A stretch of 64,000 nt of DNA from Gyromitra esculenta (lineage: Eukaryota > Ascomycota > Pezizomycetes > Pezizales > Discinaceae), in assembly GCA_038503075.1 (NCBI GenBank), contig JBCAML010000023.1:1-64000 (forward strand), in the 5' to 3' direction. The notes under the pieces are model-generated. The model searched no databases and was not told the origin of the DNA. It saw only the letters and a list, made by a program, of their open reading frames with translations. Position 1 is the stretch's first letter. Every line of letters starts with the position of its first letter. This document shows, one piece after another, positions 43,001-53,640 of the stretch. A program made the translations under genes and the position numbers.

Positions 43001-44185
43001 GCTAGAGCCTCCTCCAAATGCGCCTCGTAATGAACTTTATGTAGCCTTTTGCTGAGCTCTATGTGTTCTGCCGATATTGCTGGGGAAAAACTTAGTTACA
43101 GAAAAGATAATTATGTTATGGTATAAGCTGGACACTAACTGTCATTTCGTCTAATTGTTGCCCCGATCACCATGTGATGGACATAGCAGTACGTCGTTTC
43201 AAATTTTGGATCTTGTGCTGACGAAAACTTGCACATTTGTCGGTGATCCGCATCAACAGGGACTTGATCCTCATCCTCCCCTGAAAGCCTCAAGACTGCG
43301 GAGTTTCTGCTTACAACCTGCAATAGCGTAGTATCCATTATCAGTCAAAGTACTGAGACTACCGGTGATCCCTAATAGGAGCCGGTAAAGGGGTCCTGGC
43401 TGAAGGAATGAATCAAGAATCAAAGTTACACGAAAGTGGAGTGGTGAAAAACATACCACAGTACTGAGAGGGTATGTAGTTCTTGTCTCGTAAGAGGAAA
43501 CAATTTTTGCGACTTTGCGAAACTTGCCGGAAGCGTGGTGACGAAAGTCAACGGAAATCATCTCCAGGGTTTCCGAGTTGACCTTCAAGCTTTTGAGCAG
43601 AGTTGAAGGCCTTCCAAAGGAACCAACTTTGGCGATTCTCGCGATTGTGGTAGCCATATTGGCAACCTCGGAACCTTGGTGAGGTGTGCCCATGAAGATA
43701 ATGCCGTGTACTGAATCAAGTAATGTTCCGTAGGATGAGCGGTTATTATAGGCATTGAGAAGTGCCTAGGGCTGGGGTCAACTTGAGTATGTATCACAGC
43801 GTTATTGTCTATATCATACCTTCTTTACTATAATTCCGCCAAGGCTGTGGCAAATGAAGATTACCGGTCGTCTCTTCTCGAGCTTAGTATTGAGTTTAGC
43901 TGAAGATCTGTTTATAGGGGTATTAACCATAAATGGATACTAAATAAGCATACCTCTTCATTCTCTCGCTGACCGTTGATAGAACCAAGAAGGTTATCCG
44001 CATGGGTACCGAGGTTTGCAATTGAGCGGCTAAAGGCTAAAGCAGCGTCATATCCAAAGGTAAAAACCCTCGCTGTATTCCCCAAGTAGCTCGGGCCGCA
44101 GATCTCTTCAAGCCAGAAGAATTTCTGTTTTTTGTCTGTCCAAGTATTTGTTGCGTGGCTACTGAGTCTATGAATGGCAACAATG
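40033..44185 (-). CDS. NLR-type protein: SesB-like hydrolase, NACHT, ankyrin repeats
   Basis: Minus-strand exons: about 44185-43964 (N-terminus not resolved), about 43901-43820, 43765-43457, 43317-43140, 43079-40033. Introns of 54, 139 and 60 nt have GT-AG ends and join in frame; the first intron has two in-frame choices. The first exons give IVAIHRLSSHATNTWTD, FTFGYDAA, RPVIFICHSLGGIIVKK and IIFMGTPHQGSEVA, the nucleophile-serine and later blocks of the lipase-like SesB alpha/beta-hydrolase domain of fungal NLRs. The NACHT ATPase follows: Walker A GEVGSGKT (residues 38-45 counted from 43017) and Walker B FLILDAVDE (141-149), then VLVTTRTHP. Ankyrin repeats occupy about 504-770 (RSPLHWAAINGHAEVVDTLL, TPLQVAAYEGNLEIIKLLLD). 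A helical tail ends at TGA 40033. Such proteins act in non-self recognition and programmed cell death; ligand and partner are unknown. Confidence 0.85.
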
Positions 44186-45672
44186 CTAAGGCGAATTGCA
44201 TTTCATCAGTATCCATATTCCCGTCCACACTTTAGAGTGACGGAGACATACTCAACAACAATGGTTTTTTTGCTCTCTCTACTTTAATCCACAGCAGGAT
44301 TTAAAAGTCTCAAGCCAAAGCCAGAGGTATCCTAATCGAAGCATCAAGTTAACACGTAAATACCTTAGATCCTTCAGCGTTAGCCTTCACTTACTACGTC
44401 AAATCCGAAACAGCTCCGGAGTAGATTTTGGATAACCATTTCCTTGTTTATACGAGATACAAAAAATTTGCTAACAGATTGTGTTGACGGAAGTGGGGCT
44501 CTGGCTGTAAAGCGGAGAAAATAATTAGTTCCTGTCTATCCTGCTAAATGGAAAATAGTGGGAGTAAGTAGCATACAATTATCTCCAACGATGAGAGTGT
44601 GAGGGTTGAGTCGGGCGAGATGTGGATTACTTAGTGAGTGTAGAAGAAAAGGCGTCTATCGCACAGCGCCTAAGTATGTTCGCATGGGTCTTCGAACAGC
44701 TGAAATATTCAAAAGAGGATCTGAGCAGTGAAGAATAATACGCCCGCATGTGTGTTTCGGATTATCAATGGTTTATCGCTCCAATAAGTGATTAAAGATC
44801 AGCGCCGGAGTTCTACACCCGCTATTGGATTTTATTTTTGGGGGAGGCGTTGTTCTGATTATGATTTAAGCTTAAACTGGTACTCTCACGCTTTGAATAT
44901 TCACGAACGCGGCCTGTGCCTACTCTAAAGTTCCTTTAACCCCTATGGCGGTCGTTTCTTATCGCGATAGAAATTTTTTTTAGAGGGATCTTCTACAAAA
45001 AAGATCAACTGCCATCTTGACTTTAATCTATGACGGCCTCGAGAATGGGGTTAAATTACCTTAGGTTAAATTATTCACATCAACTGGTAAAAGCCGTGGT
45101 TCTAGTTTTTTGTTTTTGTCCCGCTGGAAGCCAGCTTTTGCTGGAGTGAAATAGACTTTTGAAATGGGCTGGAAAGTGCAATATGACGAGCAAATAGAAC
45201 TCACAGCATATACCCGCACGGTATTGAAAACCAAGTCTCAACTGAATTGAATAGTTATATAATTGGTCCACGTGAAGCCTTGTGCGCAGCCCCATACCTG
45301 CAGCTTGCTGTATATCATAGACCTGCTCAGAGCCCATAGCTAACTAGCCTACCCCACGCGCATTCCAAGTCTTAGGTAGCACACAGAGGCTTATCTTTAT
45401 GTTTTCTATGAATGGTTCTTATTTGTTAATTAGGTATACCAAATGATTATTGGAATCACGGCAGCTTACTGCGTCACACCAAGAAGGCTGAATAAAAGTA
45501 ATGCATGCATAAATATATATAGAACTAAGAAGAGGATGAAATTAACACGGTACCGGCTACTCGTACATGACCGTTATGGATGCGGGTGTAAATCGGTAGT
45601 ATCACGGAGATCACAAAGTTAATATGGTAGCCATATATACTTACTCACTTTGCATTTTTTGACAGTATGGTA
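44186..45672. other. Upstream region of the NLR gene, no other gene seen
   Basis: The first exon or exons with the start codon of the NLR gene should lie here, but no ATG joins convincingly to the exon starting at 44185. No repeat or other gene was recognised. Confidence 0.35.
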
Positions 45673-45799
45673 CTCGTGATCCAGCGTACGAACCTGAAAA
45701 CACGGGGTGTGTGGTCTTGTATGCGATGGAGTGGTGCACGGATATTTCGCCATACAAATTAGCCCCCCATGTTTTCAGGTTCTTACCCTGGATCACGAG
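45673..45799. mobile_element. 127-bp MITE with TA target duplication
   Basis: The ends are near-perfect inverted repeats of about 38 bp: CTCGTGATCCAGCGTACGAA inward from the left and CTCGTGATCCAGGGTAAGAA inward from the right, both followed by CCTGAAAACA. TA lies on each side (45671-45672, 45800-45801), so it is a mariner/pogo-type non-autonomous element. Almost the whole element is stem, with a loop of about 50 bp. Confidence 0.75.
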
Positions 45800-45801
45800 T
45801 A

Positions 45802-46050
45802 CAACTTTCCTGTGCTATACCTATTATTAAGTAAGAACAATGCTGGTTATAAGTATTTTATTTATTAAAGCTACAGTGTAGGCACTCAAACATCCGAGAC
45901 ACACCCTGCGATGTTCTTTCCTTTCTGTAAAGCCTCCCTCGCTATAACAGCGTGTTTAGTCTACCACTCCTACGCAGTTCCCTACAACTCCCTCTATATT
46001 TTTTCTAGCATACAACATGGATGGTAAATAGCAGCTTGGGTTAATTAGGG
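45802..46050. other. Spacer
   Basis: Nothing recognised between the MITE and the LTR-like sequence that follows. Confidence 0.3.
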
Positions 46051-46260
46051 TGTCTGTCAATAATTATAGGGGCTGTGATAACTTATGAACTTTGGGTGTC
46101 ACGCGACGGTGGTCTTGGTGTCACGCGACGGTAGCCTTGGCAGCTGTATTTAATAGTCTCTTTTCGGCTCTTATTTCCTTCTTCTCATCATCATCAGAAT
46201 AAGTATCTTGTTCGGCTTCTTGTGTTCAGTCTAAGTGCTTAAGTGCCAGGCCCTGAACAC
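46051..46260 (+). mobile_element. Possible LTR fragment
   Basis: It begins TGTCTGTCAATAATTATAGG, holds two tandem GTGTCACGCGACGGT units, a TATA-like TGTATTTAATAG, a pyrimidine-rich stretch with TCATCATCATCAG, then CCCTGAACACCGAGGCC. The layout resembles a fungal LTR followed by a leader. No matching second copy, target duplication or internal coding region was found. Confidence 0.35.
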
Positions 46261-47728
46261 CGAGGCCTCACATTGGGAGAAGGTTAACTGCATGTAATTG
46301 TTTTCATGGCCTATCACTCGCGCATCCAAGATCACTCGACGTCGAATAGAATGAATATATATGAATATTCCTAGACCGGTAAAGTAGTAAAGAGAAAACA
46401 GAATAGAAGACCGGGGGAAGCCCCCATATATATTGTCCTGATAGACCCATATAATCTAGTTTATGGCGGGTTCTTTAGGGCCGAATAGATCGGCCCGAGC
46501 AACCCCCATTTAGTAGCTTTCCGATAACATGCTACTAGGAAGCCTATGGATATATTCCATGTATCCAACACTCGATATGGTCAGATATCAGATTATGTAT
46601 TTATTTTATTTATCCAATCGGTAGAACGGATTTAGGGGAGAATCTGCTGAAATGGGACGCTGCAGCTCTTTTCTCAAGTAGCTGAAACCCGCTTAAAGTT
46701 CATCGTTTTACACTATAACTTCAGTCAACGTTTAATACATAGCATTCCCTACTTTTTATCGCTTTCATTAGTTCTCTCAAATAATTGGGGAGTGGGAGTT
46801 AAGACGGAGAGCTCTTACTAGCACCGCTACCTGTCATCAGACATACCTCTATATTCGTAGTACATTCAGTTCACAACTTATGGTACGCCTCGCAGTACTA
46901 TAAGGCGAAAAGCAACAATAACAAAACTAAGCTAAAATAGTACCTACACCCCTACAGCAACCAAACTTTGGCAGCAAACAGACACAGGACATTAACCGTA
47001 ACAACTTGAGAGGTGCTGATTGATCAAAAAACTTCAATGTCACATGTGATAGCATGAGCTATGCTACAAAATCCCTTCCAATAGGGGCTAAAATAGTGAG
47101 TTTATCTACTGTATCTCCTGTATCTCCCATTCTCTCTGCTGGACTAAAAAAGCTGCAGGGAAAGTCAAACTGGCAGTTTTAAATCGGGCTGCATCCGACA
47201 TGTACTCCACTGCCGTTAGACAAGAATTTCGCCCTAGGGATCTCCCCTCATTTTGCCTGACACGAATGCTTTACTCGTAAACTTATCGTGTTTTCGGTGG
47301 CAGGTGCGCGCAGGCGTCACTGGCGTTAGAATGAGAGCCATTGACGCGGGTGACAGAAGTTAGTAACACGGATCACACGCTGAATGCTTGGATTCACGAC
47401 GATTTCACTAAATCACAATGAGCTCTATACCTCACGTAATTCTGAGAATTATACTAAAGCACGGATTCTTCATCCGGCGAATGGGAGTGCACTATGAATT
47501 ACCAAGTTAAAGCCGAATATAGGTCAAAAACTAAGAAAAATTCACCAGGCATTGCACACGCTTCCCTTCTCACTCATACTACCATCCTTTCAATACTCCT
47601 GTTGCTCAACTACAACAATAGGGAAGCGGGATCAAATTGTTGTCTGGATTTTTTGACCGGAGAAGACATCTTCCATTGCGCAAGATCTCTCCACCGACTA
47701 ATGCACCTTTCCTACTTGCTCTGATATC
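46261..47728. other. No gene seen
   Basis: Short frames only. The right end (about 47580-47728) may be internal sequence just downstream of the minus-strand repeat B copy. Confidence 0.35.
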
Positions 47729-48165
47729 GCTGTGGACGGACGGTAGAGACGTCCTATCAGTAACCTCGAGATCTGACATCGTGTTTCCCTTCGTCGTAGA
47801 AGGAGGAGTCGATGCAGGCTCCCATGGACACATGTCTTCTCTATGGGCATACTGCCAAACGGAGCAGCGGGCCGACACCTGAAGCAGGTCTAATGATGGG
47901 AACAAGGTCCCTGAATCGTACACCAAAGAGAAGGGAAGAGCCAATAGTATAATTGAATAGATATCATGGATGGAATGAATGATGTACAAAAGCGTGCGCT
48001 CGTTGAGAGCTTATGAAAAAGGCTCCGCCACCACAAAACCCCTAACCCTACACGCGTGACATACCGTGTGACATCACTACCTCCACGCCCATCCTCACGC
48101 TCAACCTCACGCCCAACCACATCGTTCATCTCCCAAAGCAACACCAGATCAAAAATCTGGGTGGT
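47729..48165 (-). mobile_element. LTR-like repeat B, copy 4
   Basis: Read on the minus strand: GATGTGGTTGGGCGTGAGG, GATGTCACACGG, TAGGGTTAGGGGTTTTGTGG, a CATAAGCTCTCAACGAGCG core, then GAGGTTACTGATAGGACG and ACCGTCCGTCCACAGC. It is the most regular copy and defines the family order. It lies next to a Tc1 remnant. Confidence 0.55.
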
Positions 48166-48234
48166 TCTCAAGACCCTGTGCTGATGAGAATATCAAACCC
48201 CAACCAACTTGGCTGAAGGAAGTTAAAAAAACAT

Positions 48235-49037
48235 GTGATTGATTTCGTCTTGGGTGATGCAGCACGTTATCTCAAGCATTTATCTGAATTAATAGCTGAA
48301 GCGGGCTTGAATACCTGTGCAAAAACATTGTCACAAGTATTGGGCGCCGATACCATGCACCGTAGAGCCCCAAGTAAACAGCCTCTTCTCAATGTGAAAC
48401 GAGAGCAAGAGCACTACATTTTTGCAAGAATATTTCTTCAACGCGACCATAAAACATTTCTTGTTTAGGATGAGTGATATTTTGAGAAAGATGTTTTCTG
48501 TCAAACCGATGAAGAATATGAACCTCGCAAAAACAATCACAAATTTTCTGAAGATCATGTTGCTCTGTTTAAGGGGTGTATCGTGCATATTATTCATGTG
48601 CCAAGCTCGCGCAGTATCTATTCCCTCATCCCGTTCAAACAAGGTTGCAGTCGGCTACCGTATTGAGGTATTTAAGCAGAGAATTCGAGTGGGACATGGG
48701 AGATTGCGCCTATTTCACCTCTAGAGGTGAATCTCATACCTTCCTAGTGCTCAAAAAACGTCATGCAGAGCGTAAATGCAGAGTCGAGTGGTTCATTTAC
48801 CGTCTATATGTTTTGCATTCTTGTGTGTTTCCCTTCCGGGCTGGCCAAATGCGTGTTCAAAACCTCCAACTTTGCTATTGTGAAGATAATGCACCCTGCC
48901 ACAGTCGTGAACATGCTGAAGACGACGTGAACGATAGTTTTCTTGAATTTCCATTCCCTGTACATTCGCCGGATATCAATCTTATTGAACAGGAATGGGC
49001 ACATATCAAAATAAGAATTAAGGAAAGGATAGGATGA
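48235..49037 (+). pseudogene. Tc1/mariner transposase remnant 2
   Basis: The first part reads LNTCAKTLSQVLGADTMHRR, KQPLLNVKREQEHYIFARI, typical of the region before the first catalytic aspartate. Stops then interrupt (FLV-stop-DE-stop-YFEKDVF). The last part reads LQLCYCEDNAPCHSREHAED, then VHSPDINLIEQEWAHIK, with the second D and the final E of the DDE triad. At least two stops and a frameshift make it inactive. It is a different subfamily from the 16.6 kb copy (NAPCH versus GASAH). Confidence 0.8.
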
Positions 49038-49189
49038 AATTTTACATTCCTTACTATCTGCGTAATTGTGGTTCATGAATGGCTTAGCTTTCCCTTTGAT
49101 TTTATTAGTGAACTCTATTAGTAAAAAAACTGATTAGCGCCTCGTCCGCCCACTGCAGTAGGCAGCGATAGAGATTGGGGCAGAATATA

Positions 49190-49480
49190 GCCCTTCCATT
49201 CGTACTTTTTCAAATCCTCTTCTCCAGGCGCTGACCTGTAACAGGTCTGCTTCTCTATGCGAGACTTTTCGCAAGCCTCGTGGGAGTAGAGAATAGTGTA
49301 TGGAATGAAGTAATGAAATGGTAATGGATGATGCACAAAAAGCCGCGGCCCTGCCAAAGATATAAGCGATCCCCCACTACCACCTCGGTACCCTAACCCA
49401 CGCCACGTGATAAGCCACGTGACATCACCTTCCTACTGCACCTGCAACCTCACGCCCCACCACACCGCCCGAGGTTGTGT
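49190..49480 (-). mobile_element. LTR-like repeat B, copy 5 (partial)
   Basis: On the minus strand: GGTGTGGTGGGGCGTGAGG, GATGTCACGTGG, GGGTTAGGGTACCGAGG, then a TATATCTTTGGC core. The downstream half of repeat B is replaced by unrelated sequence. Confidence 0.45.
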
Positions 49481-50271
49481 GCGGCCTGTTGTGATCTAGG
49501 CGGAGACCCTCAAAGCTGGCGGCGCTTGGTGACTGGTCTAGAGCTCACTTCTCTCGGGATTCCACGCTTTGGCGCTCAAAAAGGTATTGGTTAATTGATC
49601 TATATCACTCTCACTCTATATACATATATTTACAATGGGGAGCAAGTAGGAAATAGGAACCAAGCGAGCTTGAAACAGCTAGGGAATAGACTACTAAATA
49701 GGAATGAAAGGGAGCAGGAAAACAGGCGTCGAAGCATGCAGGAAACATGTGCTGAAGCAAGCAGAGAAGCAGGCAGAGAACTGGCAGGAAGCAGGAAGCA
49801 GGCGGGGATCGCTTGGAGAGGTCGAAAGCAAAATCTGAAGTCGAAGAAAGGCTTTGGGTACTAAAAAAAACACGATCTTCGCAGTAGCTACCGATAGAGG
49901 ACGAAGAGGAGAGAATGGAGAGAATGGGAGGTGGAGTATAGGTATGGAAGGAAGAGCGGGGGAGAGAGCAGGAGGGGGGAATGAGGGACGGAGATTGCGG
50001 TGTCGTCGCGGCAACGCCGCCACGGGCAGTAGGGTAACAATTACGCAAGGTACTCGTGGGTTAGGGTTCGAACTTCACTGCTATCGCGAGAATTCTCTAA
50101 GGCTTAGTCTTCAATTGCGTAGCTTAAATCTTCGGAATGGCTCCACACCCTCGATCGTTTAATACCTTTTCCTGTATACTTTGCGAGGGATTTGTTGCCG
50201 TTCGTCTTTTTATCTTATTTTCTTTGCTCCTAATTTGTGAGAAATATTCAAGATACGGGCTAATAGAGTTA
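49481..50271. other. Purine-rich low-complexity spacer
   Basis: About 49640-49810 is built from AAGCAGGCAG/GGAAGCAGG-like short repeats, similar to about 62090-62220. No gene is called; the Ser/Pro-rich frames on the minus strand follow from this composition. Confidence 0.4.
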
Positions 50272-50503
50272 CAGTAGCAGTCGTTCAATGAGGCGACAGC
50301 TGCAGAGCAACGCCCAAAAATATGGGCAATTTCTCCATGCACACTATGAAGTTCGGATATAGAAATAAGCCCAATAGGTAGTAATATAGGAAACATGTCT
50401 TTATTTCATGTGTTTTTCTGAACTTTGTCATGAGCGTGGAGAAATTGCCCGTATTGTTAGGGCGTGGTTTTGTTGCTGTCGCCTCATTAAACGACCACCA
50501 CTG
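50272..50503. mobile_element. 232-bp fold-back MITE with TA target duplication
   Basis: Arms of about 70 bp are inverted copies: CAGTAGCAGTCGTTCAATG inward from the left, CAGTGGTGGTCGTTTAATG inward from the right, both continuing through AGGCGACAGC to GGGCAATTTCTCCA. TA flanks at 50270-50271 and 50504-50505. The ends and TA fit pogo/Fot1-type elements. One further end occurs at about 38665-38698. Confidence 0.7.
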
Positions 50504-50505
50504 TA

Positions 50506-52369
50506 CATCGCAGGAAGTACCTCTTCTTGACCTCCGTTAAGAGATGACAGAATGACACGTCGTTTGCTACTATTGTTCCTGGGAGATAAATAAATAGAAA
50601 GACGGGGAGGGGGAATTGAACCCCGAACCCGTTAGTAATTGTCGATCTCTATCCCTTCAGTCGCAGCAACCGGAATTATGTTCCAAATGGACCAGTATTT
50701 TCAATTCAATTTTTAGCAGCCTAATAAATCCTCCACTACCTGAACGCCAGCTCACTCCCTCCTAGGTACGCGCAGGGTTATCTATCAGGCCCAGGAGAAA
50801 AATTATCCGACGTGTACAGCTAATCCAGTAGAACTCGCATAACGCTCAAAGGAAATGCAAATTCTGGATCTTGAAGCCTATATTTCTACCCTCTTTCTCC
50901 AAGAAACGGTTATGAATAAGTTAACTTGATAGCTATCTCCCACCAAAACACACTTGTTTTGCAAATTGAACTATACAACAACCTCGACTTCGACTGAAGG
51001 GCAATCTCCGAGAAATCTTTAGAGCAGCAGGGGGCCACTGTTATCTATCCCACCAATACCTAGACAGATTATTTTTAATGTGTTGTTCTGCTAGAAACTC
51101 CCCAAAAAGCGTGTTTGCGTGGATTTCGGGAAACTTGAAGGTTAGCAACCGAGATTCAGTGAAAGCTGAAAAACAAAGTTTGGTTCTCCAATAAGCCTAA
51201 CTAGACTTATAGACATGCAGCAACAGGCACAACCTGCCGAACCAACCTACGGCTATCATGTAAACCCATAAATAAGGGATGCTAATGTCGAGGATAAAGG
51301 TTTAGGAGAGCAAAAGTAAGGAAGCTTCTGAACTCTCTGCTTATTTCATTTCTTACTCTTTTTGGTCAATTTTGGCTGTAGGGGCTGGGGCATGTTACTA
51401 TGTACAGTTGCGTCCAACAAGTCGCCCATGCGCTTTTTAAAGTCCCACGATGCAAGAGACTCGAGCAAAATAGGCCAAACACAATCGAAGTATTTGCTGT
51501 TCAAGAGAAAAGAAGATGTGAGATAACTACACATATACACGATTTGGTTGCTTGATAATGGGGCTGAAATAAAATTCTACTTTTTTCGAAGATCATGAAG
51601 GTTTGTTATCACCTTGGTGCTTTGCTGTACTTCAAAAAGCTGATTGAAGAACTAGACTTTATTTTTAACTAGTTTGGGCACACTACCGAAATCTTAGCAC
51701 ATTCGCTAAGTTGGATCCTCCATACACAACCTGAGCTCTCGCTCACGCAGCCCTAAACTCATCAACGCGATTGTATAGGTGTTAAGAGTTAATTGTATGA
51801 GGTATTGTTTTAACATCATGAAGATCGAGTAGGTGTACTCATCAGCCCTGTGCACCCTAGCGCTTAACCAGATCGCCATCAGTACTATCTTCAACTTTAG
51901 GGATCGCACGCGATTTTAGAAGATATACCGTTTATGATATCTGATATATGGTGTCTGGTACTAATACTACTCAATACTACCTCGTATCATACCATAACAT
52001 ATATTTCGTTTTCATCGCTATGGCTCTCCACTAGCTATAGCTGAGGGCTGCGGAAAGTAGCTTCTTCGCTGATTCTGTTGCACTGCTCTCGGAGGAGAAT
52101 ACTCTTCCATATCAACCGATACTGATATTCCGAAACGGAAAGGCTTTGCTCCCTTCACTCCTTCCATGCTCTTTTTGCGAACATCCTCCGGGCCGCGTCA
52201 TATCGAGATTGTATTTATTGCATGGGGATTGCTCAACCCCGCGTAATTGATACCTCGCTTTGACTCAGCTCAGCTCCAGCTCCATCATTCATGTTCATAT
52301 CCTACAAGCTTCTTTTGATCCATCTTTATCCAAAGAAATAGGTTCCCTGCAACTGGCTTGAAAACGAGT
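50506..52369. other. No gene seen
   Basis: A GGTTCAATTCC string (minus strand, about 50620) resembles a tRNA B box, but no cloverleaf can be drawn. Otherwise AT-rich sequence with short frames. Confidence 0.35.
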
Positions 52370-53640
52370 GCAGAAGCTCCTCCTAGGCCTACCAGCAAAA
52401 ATACCAGCCCCAGGCACTCCTCTAGACTCGGCGGCTAATCTTGCAGCGACTCCGAGGCCATTTAACGAGATTTACGGCTTCTGCTAGTAATCGAGACAAG
52501 ATAACAAGATCACTAGCGACTCCCTTGCAACCCAGGGAGATCCTCAGCCTGTGAAAGCCACTCAGACTCTGCAGTGAACTCCATGGCGACTCCCAAGCAC
52601 ATGAACAAAAATAACAGCTTCTGGCAGCCTCCTTGATAGCTAACTTCTCGTCGACTCCTAGACCTACTAGCAGAAATCCCTGTTGTAATATGCTTTCGTG
52701 CTATATGGAGGTTGTATTCGGGCTAGGTTAGCTTGAGCTGCAAAGCGCCATGTGCAAGATATATATATGTCGGCTATTGATATTTCACGTTTCCCTTTCT
52801 TCTCTTGTACTATCATCAATCAATATACACGCAGTTCGTTTATCTCGCTTCTCAAACAGCCCCTGCGTCTGGAAGTAATGGAAACTCTACTGCAAGACGC
52901 CTAGCCACTCGTAGGTCTACTAGCGAAAACCCCAGCTTCCGGCTGCCATCTAGAATCGACTTCTAACCTCCCAGAGATCTCGAGGACTCTCAGCATGATC
53001 TCCAGCTGCTGTCGGCGTTATGTTCTTGATAGCTAACCTCTCAGCAACTTCCAGGCTTTCCAGCGAATCTCTAATTGCAGACAACCATCCTAACTCGAGA
53101 GTGCAGCAAAAACCCCAGATTCTGCTAGTGTTTCGCGAGCGATAGCTACCTTCCTAGTGATCTCGGGCCTACTAGCGAAATTTGCTGCTGGCGGCAGCTT
53201 TCTAGGCTTGATGGCAAGCCTCTCGGAGATTCTCATGTTTCGCTGCAAGATCTTAGCTGTTGGCTAGCTTCCAGACTCGCCTGAGAACGCCCCAACTTCT
53301 AGTAGGTTTCCAGACTTAGCAGCAAGAAAACTAGTGACTTACAGGTTTGACAACGGTAGCCCCAGCTTTTGAGGGTCTTCCTGGATTCTTTGCTAACCAT
53401 CTAGCAAATTCCAAGCTTCCGAGCGAAATCTAAAGCAGCTAGCAGTGTTGTGTGACCGATAGCTCACATCACAGTGACTCACAAGTTTTTCTGCGAGAAC
53501 TCCAACTGCTCGCTGTGTTCCCTGATTGATAAGAAGCTTCACTAGAATACAGACTACACAGCGAGATCTCCAGCTGCCAGCAGCCTTCTTAGCCTAACAG
53601 CGTGATTCCAAGGCTAACCGGCTATGACAGCGTGATACCT
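52370..53640. repeat. Degenerate satellite, units of about 85-90 bp
   Basis: Blocks such as CTAGCGAAAACCCCAGCTTC, TGGCAGCCTTCTAGACTCG, TAGCTAACCTCTCAGCGACT and CCAGGCCTAC recur in the same order many times with heavy divergence. The array is interrupted by a TG...CA LTR-like insertion at 52681-52858. No coding potential is seen. Confidence 0.6.
52681..52858 (+). mobile_element. Solo LTR, copia-like (178 bp)
   Basis: It begins TGTTGTAATATG and ends CTCAAACA, with TGTT/AACA terminal inverted bases. It contains a TATATATATG promoter-like stretch and a pyrimidine-rich stretch after it. It interrupts a satellite unit (...GAAATCCC before, GCCCCTGCG after), so a target duplication is imperfect (ATCCC and GCCCC). 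Size and ends resemble the copia LTR at 60114-60294. Confidence 0.55.

Noticed and set aside
50590..50680. Possible tRNA on the minus strand (GGTTCAATTCC B-box-like)
   Set aside because: The T-arm can be drawn, but no acceptor stem, D-arm or anticodon arm fits around it.
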